Shown: positions 41,099 to 52,300 of the stretch, piece by piece | Numbering within the stretch: the stretch's first letter is position 1 | Layout: each line of letters starts with the position of its first letter | From: Paraspadella gotoi | Taxonomy: Eukaryota > Chaetognatha | DNA: 64,000 bases | Assembly (NCBI GenBank): GCA_051294375.1 | Contig: CM119269.1 | Span: 22,307,808 to 22,371,807 of the forward strand | Direction: 5' to 3' | Position numbers and translations under genes: made by a program | The notes under the pieces: generated by a model | The model's database searches: none | Seen by the model: the letters and a program-made list of their open reading frames with translations, nothing else | What the model was told of the DNA's origin: nothing

Positions 41099-41407
41099 AT
41101 TGGCAACTTTGTTAAATCCGACGCTTTCATCACAAAATCCGTGTTTTCCGAATCGCGACGACGAAAAGAAGAATCAATCCACCAATTAGAGACGAGTTTT
41201 TTCCTACCCCAGCCAATCGAGGGGCAGAACGGGTTCGGGGCTTTTGAAAAAGAATCGATACTCTAAAATTGTTGGACCAATCGAAGCCTCTCGCGGATCT
41301 CAAATCAGAAGCTGACTTTAGAATATTAAAGGGGTTAACGAGGGTAAAGTTACGCCGCCCGTTACTGACCGACCAATGAAAAGACGAGAACGGAAAAAAG
41401 GACCAAT
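41099..41407 (+). promoter_or_regulatory. Cluster of CCAAT boxes with regular spacing (candidate promoter)
   Basis: CCAAT occurs at 41182, 41213, 41277, 41373 and 41403, plus one inverted ATTGG at 41099. Gaps between plus-strand sites are 31, 64, 96 and 30 bases, close to multiples of 32. Flanks (CCAATCG, CCAATGA) suit NF-Y. The target is unclear: cadherin gene C starts 3.25 kb downstream. Confidence 0.45.
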
Positions 41408-41441
41408 GAGAGAGCTTGAGTTAACCGGCGTTGTTTATTAA

Positions 41442-41945
41442 AGAGAGGGATCGAGAGAAGGAGAGAACGAAAAAGAGAGAGAGAGAGAACGAAAGGAGAA
41501 GCGGGTTTTTTTCGCGTCTTCCCGAAAGAAGAAGCGGATTTCAAAGTCATCCTCTTTTTTTGCTGGAATTCGTCCCGAATAAAAAAAGAACAACTTTGAA
41601 ACATTGTCAATGGATTATTTTCCTCTTTTTCTTTTCGTTCTTTTAATCGAGCTTTGAAATATCAAACACAAATTCGATGGAATTGGCANNNNNNNNNNAA
41701 GAGAGGGATCGAGAGAAGGAGAGAACGAAAAAAATAGAGAGAGAGAACGAAAGGAGAAGCTGTTTTTTTTCGCGTCTTCCCGAAAGAAGAAGCGGATTTC
41801 AAAGTCATCTTCTTTTTTTGCTGGAATTCGTCCCGAATAAAAAAAGAACAACTTTGAAACATTGTCAATGGATAATTTTCCTCTTTTTCTTTTCTTTCTT
41901 TTAATCGAGCTTTGAAATATCAAACACAAATTCAATGGAATTGGC
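41442..41945 (+). repeat. Tandem duplication of about 247 bases across a 10-N gap
   Basis: 41442-41688 and 41699-41945 are almost identical (AAGAGAGGGATCGAGAGAAG through AATTCAATGGAATTGGCA). The gap at 41689-41698 sits exactly at the junction, so the true copy number is unknown. Confidence 0.9.
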
Positions 41946-43024
41946 AGAGGATTTTTTCCAATTTTCCATAATCAAACCGTTTTAGAGAATTCAAAAACTA
42001 AACTCGGAGCCAAATAAACTTTTGGATATATTTTGGTTTTTAACGCTTCAATGAAATATGAATTTTTAAACATATTAAGTTTTAAGTACAATTTTTTTTA
42101 AATATAAAAAAAAATTGGAAAGGGTTCAAATCATTTTTTTTCCTTTAAAGGTTCCAACTGTGTTCCACCCAGCTTATTCGGGATTTTGGCATTTTTGTCC
42201 ATCGTGTAGTTAGATCCTAAATATGTATTTTTTTCCTTTGCGATTTTTTTCCTCGGTTTTATGTTTGTCTGTATTATATATATACTTTTTAAAGGCATAT
42301 ATGTAGAAATGAAACCATTTTTTAACTTTTTTTTTTACATTTTTTCATTTTTTTTCTTTCTTCTCTTCCTTCATTCTCTCTTTCTTTCTCTCTGTTTTTC
42401 TGTCTCTCCTCTTTTCTTTCTTTTTCTATCGTCCTTACCTTTTTTCTTTCTCTCGAACTCACTCGCCCTCATCTCTCTCAGCCTTTCGTCTCCTCACCTC
42501 TTCTCAATTCACGTTGTCCAACGGTCGTTGTCCAAAGTCCAATGCGTGAAACATGAAGTTTGTCATTTAAAATCTATAAATGTTTTCTTTATTTATCTCT
42601 TTCTTTCTTTTGCTTTCCTTAATCACTTGATCACAGGATTCACTTATCATAAACGATTCACCTCTTGAGTCTTTTGTTTGTTTCACTTTCATTTTTAGGA
42701 CTTTAAATCACAACTCGGAGTTTTTCATTAGGGCGGGGTAAATCAAAGTCATTTGGATAATTTTGAAGATCGAGAACTAAAACCGGATAATCATTTCATT
42801 TTGGTTTAAATCCTCAGCTCAAAATGCTCCTTAACTATAAATGCAGATATTCATCCAGATGTAAATATAAATTTGAAACCAAATCGTCATCTAAATCCTC
42901 AACTCAAACCCAATTTTCATCAAGATACAAATTTAAAATTTCAACTTAAAAAAAAAACCGGTTAACAAATTCTTGATTTTCATTTAGTTATATTTCTCAG
43001 GTACATTATCTCGATTCTAGGGTT

Positions 43025-43155
43025 GATTCTAGACCCGATTCTAAATACTATTTTAAACCCGATTCTAAATACGATTCTAAACCCGATTCTAAATACGATT
43101 CTAAACCCGATTCTAAATACGATTCTAAACCCGATTCTAAGCCCGATTATAAACC
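43025..43155 (+). repeat. 22-base minisatellite
   Basis: About six copies of CCCGATTCTAAATACGATTC with A/T changes. Confidence 0.9.
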
Positions 43156-43392
43156 TGATATCCTAAAATCCATGTACTTTGGCTTCCCTTCTTGTTACTT
43201 TATGTTTGAAGAGAGAGAACAAAAAGAAACAGAACAAAAAGATTAAGAACAAAATTAGTTCTTAGTCGTAATTAAGTTTTTTTTTTAAGTTTTGATTTGA
43301 GGTGACGGGAGAGACGAAAAACGTCGAAGGGACTTAGTCACGAAATCAACCATTGTTTGTCTTTCTATTTTTAAGGCGGGGATAAATTAGAG

Positions 43393-43394
43393 AT

Positions 43395-43485
<91 letters not shown>

Positions 43486-43490
43486 AATTT
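43393..43490 (+). repeat. AAAG microsatellite
   Basis: About 24 uninterrupted AAAG units. Confidence 0.95.
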
Positions 43491-43929
43491 AAAAAAAAGA
43501 AAGAAAAAAAAACAAATAAAGGAAGAAGATCGTTAGGGTGGAACCACATCTCATGACTCTCTCTCTCTCTCTCTCTCTCTCGCATTATTGACCTCTTGAC
43601 ATCCTGAGACTTTTTTCTTCTTTCGTCAAAATCGTCGCCTTCAAGATTTCGCTTTTCCGTTTTTCGCCTTCAAAAGGAATTTACTGTACACATTTTCGAT
43701 CCGAAGGAACTTTCAAAACAAACTTCACTGTACACTCAAAAAATCGAAATTTATCGAAGCGAAAAATCGATTTAATATTTTAGGAAAACCAAAGAAAATC
43801 AATATAAAAAGTTTATTTTGTAATCGATTTTTTAAAAAAAAGCGCGCGTCATTTAAATATAAAACTGGATTTATTTATGACAATCGTGACTCATGAGATC
43901 GAAAAAGGAAAGACGCACCCAGTGTTATT

Positions 43930-44125
43930 GACGCCAGGCGGTGACGGCGAAGACGACGACGACCACGACGACGACGACGAAGGCTACGCTGGATACTTTT
44001 GCAATAACAATGACGACGAAGACGACAACGACGACGAGGACAGCAAAGAGGACGATGACGGAGGCGATGACAACGACGACAATAACGACGACGACGACTA
44101 CGACGACCACGACGACGACAACGTA
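43930..44125 (+). repeat. GAC/GAC-AAC trinucleotide array
   Basis: Irregular GAC, GAA and AAC triplets. The frame at 43877-44293 that crosses it gives Asp/Glu runs and is not credible as a gene. Confidence 0.85.
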
Positions 44126-44217
44126 TCCCCAATCGGACAGAAACTGGTTTCTTCGCCCTTTTTTCTCGTCCCATCTGCAAGTTTCGTGCTCGACGTGCAG
44201 GTTTTGGAGACAGAGTC

Positions 44218-44250
<33 letters not shown>

Positions 44251-44660
44251 GACGTTGAAGCGAGCACGAGCGACGGAGAAAAAAAAACATTAACGGAATC
44301 TATTTTTCTTTTGTTCAAAATGTTTCGGTTTTGTTGTCAAATTTTTTTTGTAATTTCGATTTTTACCAAATTTAAATTTTATTCAAAACATTCCTTGTTT
44401 TTGTTTTTATTTTTTAAATCGTCCGTTGAATTGACTTTCAACTTTCGCTTTAAACTTTATAGTTTCTGTTTATTGTTTATTTTTATTAACCGTGTTTATC
44501 GTTTAATATTTGTTTCTCATCCGGTTTTTTTTTCTTCTTCTTTATTTTCAGATTATTAAAATCTCGCATTAAAATCCTTCCGAAAATCATGACCCCGTCC
44601 TATCACAATATCTTCTGAAAGAAAAGCCTTCTCACATTGTTACCGTCTCACCGTTTCACA

Positions 44661-47600
44661 ATGCGTCCTTTCCTCTCCCCCCTCCTCCTGCCCCTCCTCT
44701 TCTTCCTCCTCCTCTTCCCCCTCTCCTCCGCTCAAGACTTTTTCAAATTCACTTACAACACGAACGTAAATGAAAACGAGCGGCCGTCAGTCGATCAATC
44801 AGTCTCGGGCGGCGTCCCGGGTTCTTTGCAACAAATCAATGGAGACTTTACAAAACAACACACAGCAGCCGACTTCGCGAAGCCGCTTACCTACGAAAAG
44901 TACCTCACCTGCGCAGACGTCGGCTGCAGAAGCTTGAGGCTTCCGTCGATCAAGTTCTCGGTTCAGAATACGCAACCGTCACCTCCTGATTTTATGACGT
45001 TCGTCATGATGGAAGGAACTTTGGACAGAGAGCTCGTCAAGGATCCAATCAGGTACAAAAGGAAAATTCAATATGAAATTTCGGCTCTCATTTCTTAAAA
45101 CATCCCATTTCTGTTCCTTTAGCCCGGAATTTGATTTTAACAGTGATATTTAATCGAAACATATTCTTAAACTAATAACCCAATCTCTAACCTAACCCTA
45201 ATACTGAATTCTAACCTAAACCTAACCTAAATCCAAAACCCTTAACCCTAACCCTAATACTGAATCCTAACCTAAACCTAAACCTAAATCCAAAACCCTT
45301 AACCCTAACCCTAATACTGAATCCTAACCTCAACCTAAACCTAAATCCAAAACCCTTAACCCTAACCCTAATACTGAATCCTAACGTAAACCGAAACCTA
45401 AACCTAAACCTAAATCCAAAACCCTTAACCCTAATACTGAATCCTAACCTAAACCTAAACCTAAATCCAAAACCCTTAACCCTAACCCTAATAACTAACC
45501 TAATCCCTAACCTTAATCATTAACGTAATCCCTAACCTAATACCTAGCTTTAACTTAATCTTTAATTCAGGAAACTAAAGTTATTCCAAAATTAGGATAA
45601 AATGTGTTGTTCTGGGACAATAAAATCTCTTTTCTCTTTTTCAAAAGCGCTCTAGTTCTATTCTTTAATCCCTGAATTTAATCTTAATCTATTTTCAAAC
45701 CCAAAACCCAACCTGAAACCCTAATTTTTAACCCTAACTCTAACCTAATTTTTATTTCTAACTCTAACCTAATTTTTAACCCTAACTCTAACCTAATTTT
45801 TTACGCTCACACTCACCTAATTTTTAACTCTAAATACTAATCCATAAATCTCTAACCCTAACGTTAACTCCTCTTCCTTAAGTTAATCCTTAACCTCTAA
45901 TCTTTAAATAAAAAAATTAATATAATTAAAATAATCGAAAATATTAAGGCTCATTTCTTGTTATATCTCTTAGGCTGGAGATCAAAGCGTCCTACCAGTT
46001 TATAAACCAAGCCGAGCAGACCGTGAACAAGACTTTGGTTCTCACAGTCAACGACGCCAATGATAATTCTCCCATCTGTGACTCCATCTGTGTCAGTCAC
46101 AGCACGGCGACGATTCCGGAGACCAATAACATGGGTGTCATACCAAACCTTAAGGTGTCTCAAATTGTGACAAATTTTATTCAATTAATTTTTCTTATAT
46201 AAAAATTGCTAAATTTTTTTTTACTGTTTATAAGATTTAGATTTTAAAATATTTATTATGAATTTTTTATAAAAAATGTTTTTTAATCTTTGAAATTTTA
46301 AATGTGGAGTCATATTTAAAAAAATATATATTATAATAAAATCTAATATTTAATATTTTTTTTGGATATTTTTAGTCGGATCTGCTTATCTGCAGATCCC
46401 GACTCTATAATTCACTTTGTCGGTCCGTCGGTCCGCCCCCTCAATATTGTCGGGCACTAACTAATTGAATTATGATAAATTATGCAAAAAAAATGATGTC
46501 CGTCCGTCCGTCCATCCCACCTTAGCAAAAAACACCAATTACTCGTGATTGGATGGATGAATTTGAATGAAATTTTGTGTGTGGGTAGGGAAGTGTGTGA
46601 TTGAGCTGGATATGAAGTTTTGATGGAATCGTCCGAGTGGAAATGAGTTTAAATATAAATTTAAAATATAATTCACTATTTGAACACCGATTGACCTGGA
46701 ATTTTGTATGTGAGTAGAAAAATGTGTGATTGAACAGGAAACCAAGTTTCGATGGAATCGTTTGAGTGGAAATGAGTTTTAATGGAAAAAAACAAAAAAC
46801 CGGTTTCACTAATTGATTATGATTTTTTTTCCTTTTATATTAAATGTATATGCAGGATGTATTAATAAATCAAATAATTAATCAGTTAATTAATCAATTA
46901 GTCAATTAATTAATCACTAATTAATTAATCAGTCAATCCGTCCAGCCGTCCCACCTTAGCAAAAAGCCCCAATAACTCGTGATTGGCTGGTTGGATCGGA
47001 ATGAAATTTTGTGTATGGGTAGGAACATGTGTGATGAAGCTGGATATAAAGTTTCGACGGAATCGTGTGAGTGGATATGAGTTTAAATGGAAAAAACATA
47101 AGTCGCATTTACTAAAATCTTTTTATTTATTTTAACCAATAAATACTCTAATTAATCATAATGGGATGGATAGATTGAGTTCAAATTTTGTGTGTAAATA
47201 GGAAAATGTGTGACAAAGCTTGATATAAAGTTTCGGTACGAGTGGAAATGAGTTTAAATGAAAAAAATATGAGTCACATTTACTTGACTCTTTTTACTTA
47301 TTTTAACCCATAATAGATTGAGATGAAATTTTGTGAGCGGGAAGGAAAGTTTGTGAAGAAGCTAGATATAAAGTTTGGACGGAATTTTGCCAGTGGAAAT
47401 GAGTTTAAATGGAAAAAATATAAGTCACATTTACTTTATTTTAAGGACATCGATGATGATAAGCTGTATATAAATTTATAATTAATTATTAAATATTAAA
47501 ATTAATTAATTCATTAATTAAATAATCGATTAATTAATTAATTAATTAATTTTCGTAGGCAGGTACGACATTGTGTGCTCAAACTTGTTTATAGCAGATT

Positions 47601-49139
47601 CAAATTCTTTATAAAAAATTTGTTATAAAAAAATGTTGTTTCATTAAAAATTTTATCAAAAAGGTTTATTATAAAAAAGAATAATATTTTATAACCTAAT
47701 CTTAAAAACATTTTTGAAAATTATTTTTTTAAATTTTATCTTTTTATCTGTTTAGTTTCATATATTAAGAGTGCTAAAAGTTTAAACTGACTAATTTTAA
47801 AAATAATTAATTTACATAATATGTTTCATCGAAGGAATATTTTTTTGGATTTCCATTTTTATTTTTCTCTCCCTCCCAAGGCCGCCATGACAGACGAGGA
47901 CGCCTTAGCCTTCGGCACCGTCTCCTACACCCTCACCTCCGTAACGGGCGTCAAAAATGGCGCCTCAACGGCCATTCCTTCCTTAAATTTCTTTATCGAC
48001 GAATCTACTGGAATCGTGGAAAATCGAGTTCCGCTCGATTACGAAGCGACTGACGAGATCGTGATAGAAGTCGTTGGGACGGATAACAATCCCTTCAATG
48101 AGGAATGCGGAATACCAAGCCTTTGGTAAGGAATTTTGGGGGTAAGTGAAGAAATGGAAAGCTTTCGGTCGAGTTCTTTTTAGTCTCTATGTCTCTCCGT
48201 TTGTGTCAGAAAAAGAGTTGAAGAGAGAGGTTAAAAATATACCGATTCAAGAGATGAATACGTGAAATATTTCAAACTACTACAATATGCAAATGAGATT
48301 TAAAAACTCGTTTTTCGACGTATCTGAGTAGGGACGAACTCTTTCCTTTCCTTTGAATGAAATTTTAGATTGTTCTTTTTTTTTAAGAAGAAACCAGACC
48401 GAGGTCAAATTTCATATTTGCATATTTAACTAATTTATAAATATTTATCCCAACTCAAATAATTAATTATTTTAAAAAAGAATAAAAATGATTAAATAAT
48501 ATACACTAAAACAAATTTACAATTTTAAAATTGTAAAAATTATTAGAATAACAAAAAAAGTAATGTTTAATTTGACAATATCTCTCTTCTCAACTTCTAT
48601 TTTAGATATCATTTGCCAATAGTGGGCCGACCGGTCCAAAGTTACAGTTAATAAGCAAAAACAAAAAAAAATTTTTTGTTAGAAAGTTATATATGCAATT
48701 AAATTAATCCGCGCAATTGCCGGACATATAGCAGCTATATGTACAGCAGCAAGCTGATGTACATGTGATATTGCCTGCATTATAAGTTATTTTTCCTTTT
48801 TTCTAAAAGGAATCCATGAAAATCTCGGATGTAATTTGGGATTTTGTATAGAGAAAAAAAAATAAATGGCGATAATAAAAGTTTTAGAAAGGAAAAAAAT
48901 AATAAGAATTTTTCAAAAAACGAACGGTCGTACATAGAGAGAGAGACAGAGAGAGAGAGAGAGTGAAAAAAAAGTGACTAAAAAATTTTTTTGTAAAAAA
49001 AAAAAGAGAGAGAGAGATAGAGAGAGCCGGAACTCGTTTACTCGTCGCGCAGTGACGGAGGTGAAAAAAAGGTGACTTTAAATTATTTTTGTACAAAAAA
49101 AAGAGATAGAAAGAGACAAAGAGAGAGAGAGACAGATAG

Positions 49140-49189
<50 letters not shown>

Positions 49190-49250
49190 GGAACTCGTTT
49201 ACTCGTTTACAAGTGAATAAATTTTTTTTTGTAAAAAAAAAAAAGAGAGA

Positions 49251-49318
<68 letters not shown>

Positions 49319-52300
49319 TTTTCCCGCCAACGATACGCAATATTAGGTCACTCTTGTTTATATCGGCGTGATCTCGGTCAAGTTGATTTTTTTTTATACA
49401 CGTAACGCGTTATTAGGTCATGTTCCTCGACATTGTTTACTCGTTGCCCCGCAACGGCCACGAAATCCAGGTCAAGTAAGTTATTCTTCACATTTTCTCA
49501 AAAAAAATCCACGAAAATCTCAGATGTAAATTTGGGATTTTGTATTGAGAAAGAAGCGCGGAATAAATGGCGATAATAAAGTTTTTAGAAGGAAAGAAAT
49601 AATAAGAATTTTTCAAAAAACGGTGGTAAACAAAGTGAATAATTTTTTTTTTGTAAAAAAAAGAGAGAGAGAGAGAGAGGAGGAGAGAGAGACGGAGGGA
49701 GACGGAGGAGAGAGAGAAGAGAGCCTGAACTCGTTTTTTTTAAACGATTCAGAAAAGGCAGCGCCTGATCAAATATATATGTTTTTTAGAAAGAAAAAAA
49801 TAATCAGAATTTTTCAAAAAACGAACGATCACGCAAGAGATCGCACACAAAGAGAGACAGAGAGAAACTGAACTCGTTTTTAAACGATTCAGAAAGGCAG
49901 CGCCTAAAAGAAATATATATATAATTAAAAAATAAATAAAAGAAAGGCAAAAAATGTTACAATGGTTTACAATTGGAAACTTTTCCAATTTTTTCCAATC
50001 GCAGCTTGTAAAAGATTTTATTTTTATTTGTATTAAAATTAAGATATAGCTTCTCATTAAAAAAATCCTTTGAGTTCCCATTTTTATTAGAAATTTAAAA
50101 AAATTTTTTGAATTTCATCTTCAATATTATATACTGCAATATGTAAATTAGCTTAAAGCATTTTTATATACTAATTTGGATATTATAGATCGAGTACTAT
50201 AATCTCATTTGCATATTGCAGTAAATCATAATGAAGTGGAAATTCAAAAAAAAATACTTAAATCCAAATGTAATAAGAAATATCAAAGCTATTTCAAGTT
50301 GAGAAGCCATATCTAATTTTTTAACTTACTATGATCGCACACTTTTGTAAAACTTTATAATAATTCATAATAATTTTTATTTAAAAAAAAACGGTAAGTC
50401 CCAGCCAAACTATAAAAGCGCAGTAGTTTTTATACAAAAAAGCGTGACGCCGACGACGACGACGACTACGTCACAAAGAAGCAATACTAAAACATTATAG
50501 AGCCTGACCCGGCTTCGCCGGTCATGGCTCGATAATAAATAAATAAATGAATAAGAATGATTAAATAATTAATTTCTCACTTGACTCCCGCAACCCCTCT
50601 TCACAACCCCTCTTCACAAGACACTCCGTCTCACTCTGACCGACGTGGACGACAACCTCCCCGTCTTCTCTGGACCGACGAATCCCCAAGTGTCGGTCTC
50701 CGAAAACGCGTCCGTCGGCTTCGTCGTCTACGAGTTGTCGGCCACGGACGCCGACGAAGGCGACAACGCGAGAGTCGAATTCGTTTTGACCGAAAACGAA
50801 TATTTTAAGATCGAAACTGCGAGGAAGAGGAAGAGGAGAAAGAGAGCGGTCGAAACTAAAGCCAAGATCGTCGGTGAGAATTTTTTTTTTTNNNNNNNNN
50901 NGGGGGGGTTGGGCACTATTTTCCGAACGTAGGCCCGTTTCCGTTTTTAAGACCTGAACTTTAATTTTTAACCATATTATCTAACGCTAATATCTCTCTT
51001 AATGTTTAAGCTAACTCGTAAACTTAATCCTAAATTTAACCTAATCGCTAACGCGCGTTACCCAATTCCATATTTTAAAAAAAATTATTTTATTTTTAAA
51101 GCGCTTTATTTTCAAAAGCTTTTTAATAAACGTTTTATACCATTTTTCTTTTTTTTTCTTTTTTCTTCTCTCTCTTCTCTTCTCTTCTCTTCTCTTCTTT
51201 TTCACCTCCTTTCTCTTCCCCGCGCCACACGCCGCCCCGCTTCCAGTCAAAAAACAGCTTGACTTTGAGACAGCGCCCTCCGTCCCACTGAGCGTCACAG
51301 CACATAACCCAGCGCCCGGTTCCCCGTCATCTCCGCCTTTGACATTCAACGTGAGTGTAACCAACGTCAATGACGAACCCCCGCGTCTAGAGGGCGTAGA
51401 CAACATCGTCATTCCCGATGCGGCCGTCAGGGGCGACACCATCGCCGCTGTAAAAGTCAACGACCCCGATGGGTAAGGAAAAAGATAGGGAATTCGTTTC
51501 TTATAAATTATTTGCTATTCTTTTTTGTTATTTTGTTGAAATGCTGCTTTGAACAATTAGTTTCGGCTTAATTTCTTTTTTGTCAATATCCTTTTCATTT
51601 GTATTTTTAAGTTTTTATTCATAGTTTTTGTTTGTTTTCTTTATTTTGTTATTTTTATTTTATTTCTTTTTATTTTGTTTCTGTGTGGTTTGTTAAATTT
51701 GTTTGTTTTTATTTGATTTTTATTAACGGGGTAGTTTATTTTGTATACTTGTTGTTATTATGTTGTTGTTATCATAATATTATGTTGTTATAGTATAAAT
51801 CCGGGTTTTTTCTATTATATCTTCTTAAAGATGCTCCCATCTCCTCCCCCAATCCCCTTCTCCAGCGGCGACCCCTTCGACATCTCTCTCGTCCCGGATC
51901 CTTCAATCGACGGCGTCTTTGCTCTTCAAGATGGCAACACCGCCGATGAGAAGAAGCTCGTTATGCAGGTTGATGAAGAGAGAAGAAAAATGCGTGGCTC
52001 CCTTTTCAAAAGGGCCCAATTTCTGTTCCCCTAATACTTAATTTAATACTCAATTTTAACTCTAATATTAAACTTTAATCTGTTACGAAACCAATAATCT
52101 TATCCTTAACCATAAACTGGTCTTTAACCTTAACACAAAACCCTAATCCCTAATCTTTAAACCTAACCCCTAAACCAAACCCCTAACCCTAAGCACAAGC
52201 AATAATTCTTAACCCGAATAACTAATCTAATCCTTAACCCTAATCCTTTACCATAACCAATACTTTTTTACTAACAATACCCAAAAAAATATCAAAAGGA

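Larger units (their letters stand above)
40650..44660. other. Intergenic region before cadherin gene C
   Basis: Contains the CCAAT cluster (41099-41407), a tandem duplication across a gap, a CT-rich tract (42350-42470), a 22-base minisatellite (43025-43155), AAAG repeats (43395-43490) and a GAC/AAC array (43930-44125). The longest open frames (40907-41266, 43877-44293) are dominated by microsatellite residues. No gene seen. Confidence 0.65.

Noticed and set aside
40907-41266. Open frame of about 119 residues
   Set aside because: Interrupted by a GA-encoded Arg-Glu run, lies across the CCAAT cluster, and has no recognisable domain.
43877-44293. Asp/Glu-rich frame of 138 residues, possible acidic protein
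   Set aside because: Residues follow the GAC/GAA/AAC microsatellite and a GA tract, with no splice sites or conserved ends.
49345-49474. Three AGGTCA half-sites, considered as a nuclear-receptor element
   Set aside because: Two share the longer word TATTAGGTCA and arise from local duplication; spacing (70 and 54 bases) fits no receptor dimer.
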